Positions 20,315-28,040 of a DNA stretch of 64,000 nucleotides are shown piece after piece. The DNA comes from Nocardioides sp. SR21. Its GTDB lineage: Bacteria > Actinomycetota > Actinomycetes > Propionibacteriales > Nocardioidaceae. The translations under genes were made by a program, and so were the position numbers. Location: NCBI RefSeq assembly GCF_022761125.1, contig NZ_JAKWJR010000004.1, forward strand, positions 1-64,000, read 5' to 3'. The notes under the pieces are model-generated. The model was not told the origin of the DNA and did no database searches. It was given only the letters and a program-made list of their open reading frames with translations. Position 1 is the stretch's first letter; each line of letters starts with the position of its first letter.

Positions 20315-20353
20315 GACGAAGGACGGCGACCCCATGGGTCGCCGTCCTTCGTC
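20315..20353. terminator. Bidirectional-looking terminator hairpin after ettA
   Basis: An 18-bp perfect stem (20315-20332 with 20336-20353) closes on a 3-nt loop. It lies between ettA and the convergent MarR gene and could stop transcription from both sides. The T tract is weak. Confidence 0.75.
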
Positions 20354-20409
20354 GTCTCACCGGATCTCGTCACGCCGGTCGCCTCGCTCGACCAGCGTCG
20401 TGGGGTCCG

Positions 20410-20919
20410 CTACGCGTCCCTCACCCGGATGTCCATCTCGGGGTGTCCGGCGGCCAGGTGGTCGGTGACGGCGTCCATGACCCGGCCGAGTGCGCGGAAG
20501 TCCTCGGGGCTGACCAGGTCGACGAGGTTCTTGCGCACCCCGCCCACGTGCACGGGCGCCATCCGGATCAGCAGGTCGTAGCCGGCGTCGGTGAGGGTGG
20601 CGACCACGCCGCGGCCGTCCTCGGGGGAGCTGGTGCGCTCCACGAGGCCGGAGCGCTCCATCCGGGCCACGGTGTGAGTGACCCGGCTGCGGCTGTGCGC
20701 GAGCGCGTCCGCGAGCTGGGCCATCCGCATCTGCCGATCGTCACGCTCCGACAGCCGGACCAGGATCTCGTACTCCACGAGCGACAGGTTGCACGAGCGG
20801 TGCAGGTCGTCGTCGAGGCGGTCGAGCAGCAGCGTCATGCCGATCATCAGCGCACGCCACGAGTTCTGCTCGTCCTCGTCGAGCCACCTTGTCTCCGTCG
20901 TCCCCGGGGTCTCGGTCAC
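20410..20919 (-). CDS. MarR family transcriptional regulator
   Basis: A 169-aa winged-helix repressor or activator. The DNA-binding part spans about residues 40-110: SLVEYEILVRLSERDDRQMR, then the recognition region LADALAHSRSRVTHTVARME and the wing LVERTSSPEDGRGVVATLTD. Helices at both ends form the dimer interface. GTG 20919 is chosen over an upstream start at 20991 because TACACT lies a few nt upstream and the extra residues have no family match. The palindrome GTGTTACAC just upstream is a possible autoregulatory site. Its target genes cannot be told from context. Confidence 0.88.
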   Translation of the reverse strand: MTETPGTTETRWLDEDEQNSWRALMIGMTLLLDRLDDDLHRSCNLSLVEYEILVRLSERDDRQMRMAQLADALAHSRSRVTHTVARMERSGLVERTSSPEDGRGVVATLTDAGYDLLIRMAPVHVGGVRKNLVDLVSPEDFRALGRVMDAVTDHLAAGHPEMDIRVRDA

Positions 20920-20935
20920 CTCGGCAGTGTAGGAC

Positions 20936-20944
20936 GTGTTACAC
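20936..20944. promoter_or_regulatory. GTGTTACAC palindrome upstream of the MarR gene
   Basis: A 9-bp palindrome about 17 bp upstream of the GTG start and partly overlapping the likely promoter. It is a candidate autoregulatory operator; the site is short, so chance cannot be excluded. Confidence 0.35.
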
Positions 20945-21036
20945 CCTGGATCTCGACACGGTGGTCGCGACCTCGTGCCTCGGTCGCGCACCTCGCTCGA
21001 TCACCATCAGCGGGTCTCGCGGTCGCTTCGCTAGCG

Positions 21037-22251
21037 CTAGACCCGCTCCAGGATCAGCGCCATGCCCTGGCCGCCACCCACGCACATGGTGATCAGGCCG
21101 GTGGACTTGTCGTGCCAGTCGAGCGAGTTGAGCATGGTGTTCTGCAGCCGAGCCCCGGTCATGCCGAACGGGTGGCCGACCGCGATCGCGCCGCCGTTGA
21201 CGTTGAGCCGGTCGATGTCGATGCCGAGGTCCTGGTACGACGGCACCACCTGCGCCGCGAACGCCTCGTTGATCTCGACCAGGTCGATGTCGCCGATGCT
21301 CATCTTGGCGTTGGCCAGCGCGCGCTTGGTCGCCTCGACCGGGCCGAGGCCCATGATCTCGGGGGAGAGGCCGGACACGCCGGTGGCGACGATCCGGGCG
21401 AGCGGCTTCGCGCCCAGCTCGGCGGCCTTGGTGTCGGACATGATGACGACCGCGGCGGCGCCGTCGTTCAGCGCGCAGCAGTTGCCGGCGGTCACGACGC
21501 CGTCGGGACGGAACACCGGCTTGAGGTCCTTGATGCCGTCGTAGGTGACGCCGGCCCGCGGGCCGTCGTCCGCGCTCACGACGACGCCGTCGGGCGTGGT
21601 GACCGAAGTGATCTCGCGCGCCCAGAAGCCGTCGTTGATCGCCTTCTCGGCGAGGTTCTGCGAGCGCACGCCGAACTCGTCGAGCTCCTGGCGCGACAGG
21701 CCGCGCAGCCGGGCGACGTTCTCGGCGGTCTGGCCCATCGCGATGTAGGCGTCCGGCAGCTGGCCGTCCTCGCGCGGGTCGTGCCAGTCGATGCCGCCCT
21801 CGGCCATCTTCTCGGTACGCGCCATCGCGTCGTCGTACCGGTGGTTCTTGGTGTCGGGCCAGTGGTCGGAGGTGCCCTTGGCGAAGCGGGACACCGTCTC
21901 GACGCCGGCGGAGATGAAGATGTCGCCCTCGCCGGCCTTGATCGCGTGGAACGCCATCCGCGTGGTCTGCACCGACGACGCGCAGTAGCGGGTGATCGTC
22001 GCGCCGGGCACCAGGTCCATGCCGTTGAGCACGTTCACGATGCGCGCCATGTTGTTGCCGGACTCGCCGCCGGGCAGGCCGCAGCCGAGGTAGAGGTCGT
22101 CGACGGTGTTCGGGTCGAGGCCGTCGACCTTGTCGAGAGCGGCCTTGATGATCAGCGCGCTCAGGTCGTCGGGCCGGAAGTCCTTCAGCGAGCCCTTGTT
22201 GGCCCGGCCGATGGGGGACCGGGCGGCACTGACGATGACTGCCTCGGGCAT
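21037..22251 (-). CDS. Acetyl-CoA acetyltransferase / thiolase
   Basis: A 404-aa thiolase that cleaves or forms beta-ketoacyl-CoA, in fatty acid degradation or acetoacetyl-CoA metabolism. The nucleophilic Cys is in RYCASSVQTT near residue 90, the His in GGAIAVGHPFGMTGARL near 350, and the second catalytic Cys in MCVGGGQGMALI near 390. The start MPEAVIVSAARSPIGRANKG is typical. It is transcribed away from the TetR gene's start side and ends before a degenerate dispersed repeat. The exact substrate chain length is not readable; FadA-type degradation is likely. Confidence 0.93.
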   Translation of the reverse strand: MPEAVIVSAARSPIGRANKGSLKDFRPDDLSALIIKAALDKVDGLDPNTVDDLYLGCGLPGGESGNNMARIVNVLNGMDLVPGATITRYCASSVQTTRMAFHAIKAGEGDIFISAGVETVSRFAKGTSDHWPDTKNHRYDDAMARTEKMAEGGIDWHDPREDGQLPDAYIAMGQTAENVARLRGLSRQELDEFGVRSQNLAEKAINDGFWAREITSVTTPDGVVVSADDGPRAGVTYDGIKDLKPVFRPDGVVTAGNCCALNDGAAAVVIMSDTKAAELGAKPLARIVATGVSGLSPEIMGLGPVEATKRALANAKMSIGDIDLVEINEAFAAQVVPSYQDLGIDIDRLNVNGGAIAVGHPFGMTGARLQNTMLNSLDWHDKSTGLITMCVGGGQGMALILERV

Positions 22252-22327
22252 GGGGACTCCATTCGCTGGGGGACTGCTCGGAGCGCCAAGACTAGACCGT
22301 GTTCTAGTTCTGCGGGCGAGGCGTACG

Positions 22328-22906
22328 TCACCCTTCGCCGGGGCCGGCCAGCGAGCTGCTGAGCAGCTCCAGGGTCTGCGTCAGGAACTCGCGACGCTCC
22401 GCGGGCGGCTTGAGGAGCGCCGCGATCAGCGCTCCGTCGTACGACGCCACCAGCGCCTCGGCCCGCTCGCGGCTGTGCTCCTTGCCGAGCGAGCCCATGA
22501 TCGCGTCGACCAGCTCGACGAGCCGGGCCCGGTGCACGGCGAGCCGCGCGGCCAGGTCGGCGTCGCGGGTGGCCAGCATGGTCAGCTCCAGCCGGGCGAC
22601 GAGGAGCTCGCGCTGGTCGAGCCAGCGCAGGAACAGGTCGAGGGCCGCCTCGACGCCCTCGTCGGACGGCGGGGCGTCGCGCAGCCGCTCGGCGAGCTCG
22701 TCGACGTCGGCGACCAGGGTGGCGGCGACGTGGTCGGTCAGCGCCTGCTGGAGCGCGCTGCGGGTGCGCAGGTAGGCCGAGCAGCTGCCCTCGGGGAGGC
22801 CGGCTCGGCGGTCGACGGCACGGTGGGTGAGCCCACGCAGGCCCTCGTCGGCGATCACGTGGAGTGCCGCGTCGAGCAGCTGGCGACGCCGGGGACTAGC
22901 GGCCAT
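22328..22906 (-). CDS. TetR family transcriptional regulator
   Basis: A 192-aa repressor-type protein. The N-terminal helix-turn-helix is LLDAALHVIADEGLRGLTHR followed by AVDRRAGLPEGSCSAYLRTR, in the TetR pattern. The C-terminal ligand domain is helical and leucine-rich, with a length normal for the family. ATG 22906 is chosen because AGGAG lies 7 nt upstream. It is divergent from a 63-aa membrane protein, and two matching palindromes in the 115-bp gap (22980-23010) are its probable operators. The inducer is unknown. Confidence 0.9.
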   Translation of the reverse strand: MAASPRRRQLLDAALHVIADEGLRGLTHRAVDRRAGLPEGSCSAYLRTRSALQQALTDHVAATLVADVDELAERLRDAPPSDEGVEAALDLFLRWLDQRELLVARLELTMLATRDADLAARLAVHRARLVELVDAIMGSLGKEHSRERAEALVASYDGALIAALLKPPAERREFLTQTLELLSSSLAGPGEG

Positions 22907-22979
22907 CACATCTCTCCTGCCGGTTGTGAGGGGGGACACTACCGCTCCGACTGGCGTCCGGGCAGGCACCGGGCGTACC

Positions 22980-23010
22980 TTCTACATACGTAGAAATCTA
23001 CATCTGTAGA
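22980..23010. promoter_or_regulatory. Two tandem palindromic operators TCTAC-N4-GTAGA
   Basis: TTCTAC-ATAC-GTAGAA (22980-22995) and TCTAC-ATCT-GTAGA (22997-23010) are two near-identical palindromes with centres 16 bp apart, in an otherwise GC-rich gap. They end just before the ribosome binding site AAAGGA of the small membrane protein, so a bound TetR dimer pair would block that gene and probably the TetR gene itself. Confidence 0.8.
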
Positions 23011-23021
23011 AAGGATTCATC

Positions 23022-23213
23022 ATGGACCTCTCCTCGAACCTCACCACCCTCGACATGACCGCGATGGTCACCGTCGTCGCCCTCGCCGTCCTCGGTGCGC
23101 TGATCTCCACCGCCGTGATCGCCAAGACGGTCGCCACGAACCGGCACGAGCGGATCTCGCGCCAGGAGTCGCTGCGCACGTACTACGGCCGCCAGCTCTC
23201 CCCGTCGCACTGA
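23022..23213 (+). CDS. 63-aa single-helix membrane protein under TetR control
   Basis: A small protein with one hydrophobic helix (MVTVVALAVLGALISTAVIA, about residues 15-34) followed by a basic, soluble tail ending in YYGRQLSPSH. AAAGGA precedes ATG 23022. I do not recognise a family. It is the only gene directly downstream of two palindromic operators that face the divergent TetR gene, so it is likely the regulator's main target. A role as a stress peptide or a subunit of a membrane complex is possible, but not shown. Confidence 0.75.
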   Translation: MDLSSNLTTLDMTAMVTVVALAVLGALISTAVIAKTVATNRHERISRQESLRTYYGRQLSPSH

Positions 23214-23270
23214 GCCCGACCCGCTGAGACCGGTGCGCCACCACTGCCGCGGTCTGGCACGATCGGGCAG

Positions 23271-24131
23271 GTGCGGCACACCTACGAGTGCCCGATGCGC
23301 TGGGCCGATCTCGACCTGCTCGGGCACGTCAACAACGTGGTCTACGTGGACTACCTCCAGGAGGCCCGCGTCGACCTGTTCCGTGCGAACGGCGCGAACC
23401 GCATCGACGACCCGGACGACGGCCTCGCCGAGGCCGCGGTCGTGGTGCGCCACGAGGTCAGCTACCTCGCGCCGCTGAACTTCGGGTCCCGCCCGGTCAG
23501 CATCGACTGCTGGGTGACCGAGATCCGGATCGCGTCGTTCACGCTCGCCTACGAGCTCTTCCACGAGCGCGACGGCGAGCGGGTGGTGTACGCCCGGGCC
23601 AAGACCGTGCTCACGCCGTACGTCTTCGCCACCGAGCGCCCCCGCCGCCTGACCGACGTCGAGCGGGAGACGCTCGGCGCCTACCTCGAGCCCGAGGAGA
23701 AGGTCGCCCGGAACCCGCTCCCGGCCGCCCGTCCCGAGACCGCCACCCGCTACCCGGTGCAGGTCCGGTTCTCCGACGTCGACGTCTACGGGCACGTCAA
23801 CAACGTGAAGTACTTCGAGTACCTCCAGGAGGCGCGGATCCGGCTGATCGGTGAGGTCTGGAAAGGCCTCGACCCGATCTCGATCGTGGTCGCCCAGACC
23901 GACGTCGACTACAAGGTGCCGATCCTCTTCCGTCAGGAGCCGTACGACGCCTGGAGCTGGGTCGCCCGCGTCGGCAGCCGCTCGGCCACCATCGAGTCGC
24001 TGATCGTCGACGGCGAGACCGTGCTGGCCCGCGCCCGGGTCACGATCGTCTTCTTCGACCAGGTCACCCAGCGCTCGACCGCGCCGCCGGAGCCCTACCT
24101 CGAGAGGCTCCGGGCGCTGCTGCCGTCCTGA
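23271..24131 (+). CDS. Acyl-CoA thioesterase with two hotdog domains
   Basis: A 286-aa protein made of two tandem hotdog folds, each opening with the same block: RWADLDLLGHVNNVVYVDYL near residue 10 and RFSDVDVYGHVNNVKYFEYL near residue 170. The D-x-D-x-x-G-H-V-N-N pattern is that of 4-hydroxybenzoyl-CoA/FatA-type thioesterases, which hydrolyse acyl-CoA to free acid and CoA. The start is GTG 23271; no ATG lies close by. The 3' end overlaps the convergent sigma factor gene by 37 nt. Confidence 0.88.
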   Translation: MRHTYECPMRWADLDLLGHVNNVVYVDYLQEARVDLFRANGANRIDDPDDGLAEAAVVVRHEVSYLAPLNFGSRPVSIDCWVTEIRIASFTLAYELFHERDGERVVYARAKTVLTPYVFATERPRRLTDVERETLGAYLEPEEKVARNPLPAARPETATRYPVQVRFSDVDVYGHVNNVKYFEYLQEARIRLIGEVWKGLDPISIVVAQTDVDYKVPILFRQEPYDAWSWVARVGSRSATIESLIVDGETVLARARVTIVFFDQVTQRSTAPPEPYLERLRALLPS

Positions 24132-24682
24132 GCCTGCCCGTCGTCGAGGACGCTGCGGAGCCGCTTCAGTCCGCGGTGGTGCGCCACCCGGACGGCCACG
24201 GCGGAGATCCCCAGCGCTGCCGCCGTCGTCGCGACGTCCAGCCCGACGACCTCCCGGCAGCCGACGACGTCGCGCTCGCGCTCCGGGAGCACGGACAGCG
24301 CTCGCACGATCCAGTCGTCGGCGGCGTACGACGCCTCCGGCCCCGGCACGGACGGCAGGGTGCCGAGCTCGTCGGCCACGCCCAGGTCGGTCGGGTGCGT
24401 CTGCCGGCGCTGCCCGCGGCGGCGGGTGTTCGCGCCGTGGTTGCGGGCGATGCCGAACAGCCAGCCCGCGAAGTCGTCGGAGGTCCCGGTGAAGCCGTGG
24501 ATGCGTTCGGCGGCGGTCAGCCAGGCCTGGGCCGCCAGGTCGTCGGCGCCCTCGGAGGAGTCGCCGGTCGGGCGGGTGCTCAACCACACCAGCAGCCGGC
24601 CCGCGTGGGCGCGGTACAGCGCCCGCCAAGCCTCGCTGTCCCCGCGCTTGGCGAGCGTGATGAGTTCGTCGTCCCCGGCCAC
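24095..24682 (-). CDS. ECF-type RNA polymerase sigma factor
   Basis: A 195-aa sigma-70 family protein. Region 2 spans about residues 10-85 (ELITLAKRGDSEAWRALYRA to GWLFGIARN). Region 4 is at about 125-180, with LPERERDVVGCREVVGLDVA and the helix-turn-helix TTAAALGISAVAVRVAHHRG. GTG 24682 lies 2 nt after the stop of the upstream membrane protein gene, so the two are coupled. The order, putative regulator first and sigma second, is the reverse of the common sigma/anti-sigma layout. Ends inside the convergent thioesterase gene. Confidence 0.85.
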   Translation of the reverse strand: MAGDDELITLAKRGDSEAWRALYRAHAGRLLVWLSTRPTGDSSEGADDLAAQAWLTAAERIHGFTGTSDDFAGWLFGIARNHGANTRRRGQRRQTHPTDLGVADELGTLPSVPGPEASYAADDWIVRALSVLPERERDVVGCREVVGLDVATTAAALGISAVAVRVAHHRGLKRLRSVLDDGQAQDGSSARSLSR

Positions 24683-24684
24683 TT

Positions 24685-25398
24685 CTAGTCCACCCGGCTC
24701 CTCGGTCCGCGGTCCGGTTTCGGCCCGGGCGGCGAGTGGTTGCCGTTGTTGGACTTCGTGGTCGCGTGCTCGTTCGGGTGGTCCCCGGCGTGCGCGTTCG
24801 GCCCGCGGTCCTTGTCCTTGTCCTTGTTCTTGCCCTGGCTCTTGCCGGGGTCCGGGTTGCCGCCGGCGTTGTTCCCACCGGCGTTGCCGCTGGTGCTTCC
24901 GGCGCCGTTGCTGTTGCCGGCGCCCTGCCCCGGAGTGGCGCCCGCGCTGTGACCGGCGCCCTTGCCCGGCTCGCCGGCGTGGCGGCCGGGCTGGCCGCTG
25001 TGCTGGCCGCTGTGCTGGCCGCTGCTCTGGCCGGCGGGCGGCTGGGTGGACGCGGTGCTCGCAACCCCCGGCACCGCTGGGTCGAAGGCGCCCGGGCCGC
25101 TCGTGCCCGGGTTCGAGAACCCCGGTGAGCCCGACGACGTGGTCGACTCGGGCGCCGGCGGACTGGTGGCCGGTCCCGGGGCGGGCTGCGGGCTGCCCGT
25201 GGGGCTGAGGCCCGCGAGCCAGGCCACTCCGACCAGGATCGCCGCGACCCCCGCCGCGGCCAGCGTCACGCGCCACGCGCTCACGGGGGAGCGCCGCCCG
25301 GTGGCGACCGGCGCTCCAGCGGCGGCGAGCGCGCTCAACCGAGCGACGAAGGCGTCGTCCGGCTCGAGTGTGGGGATCGGTGTCCGGAGGTTCACCAC
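24685..25398 (-). CDS. Single-pass membrane protein with long Gly/Ser/Pro/Asn-rich tail (possible anti-sigma factor)
   Basis: A 237-aa protein: a short cytoplasmic part (PDDAFVARLSALAAAG), one transmembrane helix near residues 43-65 (VTLAAAGVAAILVGVAWLAG), then a long low-complexity tail. The tail contains repeated SGQHSGQ units, an NAGGNNAGGN stretch and a KDKDKDRG block near the end. It lies 2 nt upstream of the sigma gene, and a membrane-held protein beside an ECF sigma factor suggests an anti-sigma role. No zinc-binding anti-sigma motif is visible. GTG start with AGGAG 3 nt before the first of two GTGs. Confidence 0.7.
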   Translation of the reverse strand: MVNLRTPIPTLEPDDAFVARLSALAAAGAPVATGRRSPVSAWRVTLAAAGVAAILVGVAWLAGLSPTGSPQPAPGPATSPPAPESTTSSGSPGFSNPGTSGPGAFDPAVPGVASTASTQPPAGQSSGQHSGQHSGQPGRHAGEPGKGAGHSAGATPGQGAGNSNGAGSTSGNAGGNNAGGNPDPGKSQGKNKDKDKDRGPNAHAGDHPNEHATTKSNNGNHSPPGPKPDRGPRSRVD

Positions 25399-25417
25399 TG
25401 TCTCCTACCCAGAAGGA

Positions 25418-25456
25418 CGGTCCCGGACTCCGGGGACGTTGTTGGCTCCGGGACCG
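25418..25456. other. 10-bp inverted repeat in the globin/membrane-protein gap
   Basis: CGGTCCCGGA and TCCGGGACCG enclose 19 nt, upstream of the sigma operon (minus strand) and downstream of the globin gene. It may be a weak terminator for the globin gene or a regulatory site; there is no T tract. Confidence 0.4.
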
Positions 25457-25585
25457 CCCAGCCTGGGGTCAGCTCCCGGACCCCTCGTGGGTGGTCCCGC
25501 GCATGTGGATCCTCCGGAGCCGGGGGCGGCGGTTGTCCGCCCGTTCACCCCACTCCTGTCGCGACCGTGCCGCCGCGTTACACGC

Positions 25586-25960
25586 CTACTCGAAAGAGTT
25601 GACCATGAACTGTGCGGCGTGGGTCACGTAGCCCCAGAACTGCGCGTCCTGCTCCGGCGTCAGCTGCACCTCGTCGAGCCCGGCACGGAAGTGCAGCAGC
25701 CAGCGGTCCCTCGCATCCGGGGTCACCGCGAACGGCGCGTGCCGCATCCGCAGCCGCGGGTGGCCGCGGTTGTCGGAGTACGTCGTCGGCCCGCCCCAGT
25801 ACTGCACCAGGAACAGCAGGAAGCGCTCCTCGGCGGGGCCCAGGTCCTCCTCGGGGTAGAGCGGCCGCAGCACCTCGTCCTCGGCCACGCCCTCGTAGAA
25901 CTTCGCGACGATCCGCCGGAAGGTCTCGAAGCCGCCGATCTCCTCGTAGAACGTGGTCAC
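25586..25960 (-). CDS. glbO: Truncated haemoglobin, group II (TrHbO type)
   Basis: A 124-aa 2-over-2 globin that binds haem and small ligands such as O2. Typical blocks are FYEEIGGFETFRRIVAKFYE at the N terminus, DEVLRPLYPEEDL, then QYWGGPTTYSDNRGHPRLRM containing the conserved Tyr/Trp region, and RHAPFAVTPDARDRWLLHF with the proximal His. GTG 25960 is chosen over an upstream TTG because CAGAAT sits 7 nt before it. The pair of this globin and a DsbA-like protein around PepN recalls Mycobacterium tuberculosis glbO and Rv2466c (from memory). Confidence 0.92.
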   Translation of the reverse strand: MTTFYEEIGGFETFRRIVAKFYEGVAEDEVLRPLYPEEDLGPAEERFLLFLVQYWGGPTTYSDNRGHPRLRMRHAPFAVTPDARDRWLLHFRAGLDEVQLTPEQDAQFWGYVTHAAQFMVNSFE

Positions 25961-26021
25961 CCGTCCATTCTGCAAGGGAGCCGGTCGCCGGCTGACACCG
26001 GCGTGCCAGACTCGCTGTCAC

Positions 26022-26051
26022 AGTCCTGTAGAGCAAAGTCCTGTTGAGCAA
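26022..26051. repeat. Tandem 15-bp direct repeat upstream of the OsmC gene
   Basis: AGTCCTGTAGAGCAA and AGTCCTGTTGAGCAA abut each other and differ at one position. They end 21 bp before the OsmC start codon, over the likely promoter. A regulator binding in tandem is possible. Confidence 0.55.
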
Positions 26052-26072
26052 CGCACGAGGAGTGATCCGCAC

Positions 26073-26498
26073 ATGGCAACGACCCGCAACGCCACCACGC
26101 ACTGGGAAGGCACCCTGTTCGAGGGCGCCGGCAAGGTCACCCTGGAGTCCTCCGGCGTCGGCACGTTCGACGTGTCCTGGCCCTCGCGCGCCGAGGAGGC
26201 GAACGGCAAGACCAGCCCCGAGGAGCTGATCGCCGCGGCTCACTCGTCCTGCTTCTCGATGGCCCTGTCGAACGGCCTGGCCAAGGCGGGTACGCCGGCC
26301 ACCTCGCTCGACACCAGCGCAGCGGTCGACTTCGTCCCCGGCACCGGCATCACCGAGATCCGGCTGACCGTGAAGGGCGTCGTCGAGGGCATCAGCAACG
26401 ACGACTTCGTCGCCGCGGCCACCGCGGCCAAGGAGGGCTGCCCGGTCAGCCAGGCGCTCTCCGCCGTGACCATCAAGCTCGAGGCGTCGCTGGCCTGA
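26073..26498 (+). CDS. OsmC/Ohr family peroxiredoxin
   Basis: A 141-aa thiol peroxidase that reduces organic hydroperoxides. The two catalytic Cys are in AAHSSCFSMALSNGLAKAG near residue 60 and AKEGCPVSQALSAV near 125, the OsmC spacing. The N-terminal strand region reads ATTHWEGTLFEGAGKVTLES. ATG 26073 has GAGGAG upstream; earlier in-frame starts would include the tandem repeat and are rejected. It stands alone on the plus strand between the globin and the MscS channel, and is followed by a dispersed repeat copy. Confidence 0.92.
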   Translation: MATTRNATTHWEGTLFEGAGKVTLESSGVGTFDVSWPSRAEEANGKTSPEELIAAAHSSCFSMALSNGLAKAGTPATSLDTSAAVDFVPGTGITEIRLTVKGVVEGISNDDFVAAATAAKEGCPVSQALSAVTIKLEASLA

Positions 26499-26522
26499 GC
26501 GGGGACGCGCAGCGGACCCGCT

Positions 26523-26582
26523 GATGGTGGTCGAGCGAGCCGCGCGGCTGAGGAACGAAGTCGCGACCGGCGTGTCGAGACC
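26523..26582. repeat. Copy of the dispersed TGGTCGAGC...TGTCGAGACC element
   Basis: A GGTGGTCGAGCGAGCCG left part and a GTGTCGAGACCC right part flank about 30 nt in the intergenic gap after the OsmC gene. The left part is shared with 33311 onward and the right part with the 32-bp array at 33347. Confidence 0.6.
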
Positions 26583-26602
26583 CAGCTAGCGCATCGGCAA
26601 CA

Positions 26603-27631
26603 TCAGTCGCGGACGGGCTCTTCCCCCTCGGGGGAGGGGCCCGTCTTCGCTTGCCGCTGCCAGACGACCTGCTGGGGGATCGCGATCTCGATGCCCTCGT
26701 GGTCGAAGCGGGCCTTGATCCGCTCGCGCAGCGCCCGGGCGATCGCCCACTGCTCCATCGGCTGGGTCTTGAGGAGCACCCGCAGCGTGATGCCGTCGGG
26801 GTCGAACAGCTCGACGCCGGTGACCTCGGGCTCCTCGATGACCACGCCCCGGAAGTCCTCGTCGTCCCACAGGTCGTGGGCGACGTCGCGCAGCACCGCC
26901 TGCACCCGCGCGAGGTCCTCCTGGTAGCCGACCTTGATGTCGACCACCGCGCGCGACCAGTTCTGGCTCATGTTGCCGACGCGCAGGATCTCGCCGTTCG
27001 GGACGTACCAGACCGTGCCGTTGAGGTCGCGCAGGCGCGTGACCCGCAGGCTGACCGCCTCGATCGTGCCGCTCGCCTCGCCGACGTCGACCACGTCGCC
27101 GACGCCGTACTGGTCCTCGAAGATCATGAAGATGCCGGACAGGAAGTCCTTCACCAGCGACTGGGCGCCGAAGCCGAGCGCGATGCCGATGATGCCGGCG
27201 CTGGCGATGATCGGCGCGATGTTCACGCCGAGCTCGCTGAGGATCATCGTCCCGAAGATCGCGATCAGCAGGCCGGTGATGATGCTCTTGAGCAGGTCGC
27301 CCATCGTCTTGGCTCGCTGCACCCGGCGCGTCGCCGTGGCCAGGTCGCGGGCCTCCGCGTGCTGGGCGGCCTTGCCGCGGAACCCGAACCGGCTGATCTT
27401 GTCGGGCAGCATGCCGTCCTCGGCGCTGGCCACCAGGCGGTCGACCACCCGGTTCAGGATCCAGCGGATCACGAAGAACAGCAGGAGCAGCATCGCGATC
27501 GTGAGCGGCCGCCCGATCAGCACGTCGGAGGCGTTCGCCAACGTCTGGTTGTCGGTCCAGTCCATGACCTGCTCGCAGATGTCGTGACCTGACTCACAGG
27601 TGGCGTCGTCGAAGCCGAACATGGGCCCCAT
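26603..27631 (-). CDS. Small-conductance mechanosensitive channel (MscS family)
   Basis: A 342-aa channel that opens under membrane tension to release solutes. A first hydrophobic helix (IGRPLTIAMLLLLFFVIRWI) is followed by a helix near 115-135 and the pore helix region IASAGIIGIALGFGAQSLVK near 165. The beta domain begins IFEDQYGVGDVVDVGEASGT, with a C-terminal alpha/beta domain after it. ATG 27631 is used; the next ATG is 9 nt in. The GTG at 27691 overlaps the divergent gene and is unlikely. Downstream, only a repeat copy separates it from OsmC. Confidence 0.9.
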   Translation of the reverse strand: MGPMFGFDDATCESGHDICEQVMDWTDNQTLANASDVLIGRPLTIAMLLLLFFVIRWILNRVVDRLVASAEDGMLPDKISRFGFRGKAAQHAEARDLATATRRVQRAKTMGDLLKSIITGLLIAIFGTMILSELGVNIAPIIASAGIIGIALGFGAQSLVKDFLSGIFMIFEDQYGVGDVVDVGEASGTIEAVSLRVTRLRDLNGTVWYVPNGEILRVGNMSQNWSRAVVDIKVGYQEDLARVQAVLRDVAHDLWDDEDFRGVVIEEPEVTGVELFDPDGITLRVLLKTQPMEQWAIARALRERIKARFDHEGIEIAIPQQVVWQRQAKTGPSPEGEEPVRD

Positions 27632-27683
27632 GTCTACCGCACCGGGCAAGAACTCGGGGGCGCGGGGACGATACGCTTCACCC

Positions 27684-28040
27684 GTGACCACGAAGCTCGC
27701 TCACCTCGTCCGCCGTACCTCCGCCGTCCTCGTCACGGTGGGTCTCGTCGCCCTGGCCGGGCCGGCCGGCGCGGACACTCCCGAGAACTGGACGGGTGAG
27801 CCGCCGTACGAGATCGACGGCGTGCACGCGGCGCTGATCTTCGTCGGCATCCCGGTCCTGCTGTTCGCGGTCATCACGCTGCTCGTGCTGCTGCCCAGCC
27901 TGATCCGCGGCGAGCGGTTCACGGTCGGTGGCCAGGCGACCGCCGACCAGTGGTTCGGTGGCCCCTCGAAGGGCACCGCCGAGCTGCCGGCGGCCGACGA
28001 CAAGGACTCGAAGGCGGGTGGCGCAAGTGCCCGTTGGTGA
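27684..28040 (+). CDS. Secreted/membrane protein with signal peptide and one transmembrane helix
   Basis: A 118-aa protein: a signal-peptide-like N terminus (basic, then VLVTVGLVALAGPAGAD), a short extracytoplasmic segment (ENWTGEPPYEIDGVHA), one transmembrane helix (ALIFVGIPVLLFAVITLLVL) and a cytoplasmic tail. No family beyond an actinobacterial conserved protein is recognised. TACGCT lies 6-7 nt before GTG 27684, a leaderless start. The stop overlaps the next gene, so the two are coupled and probably work together. Confidence 0.75.
   Translation: MTTKLAHLVRRTSAVLVTVGLVALAGPAGADTPENWTGEPPYEIDGVHAALIFVGIPVLLFAVITLLVLLPSLIRGERFTVGGQATADQWFGGPSKGTAELPAADDKDSKAGGASARW

Noticed and set aside
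25418..25456. Strong intrinsic terminator after the globin gene
   Set aside because: The arms are complementary, but the 19-nt loop and lack of a T tract make this uncertain; it is listed only as an inverted repeat.
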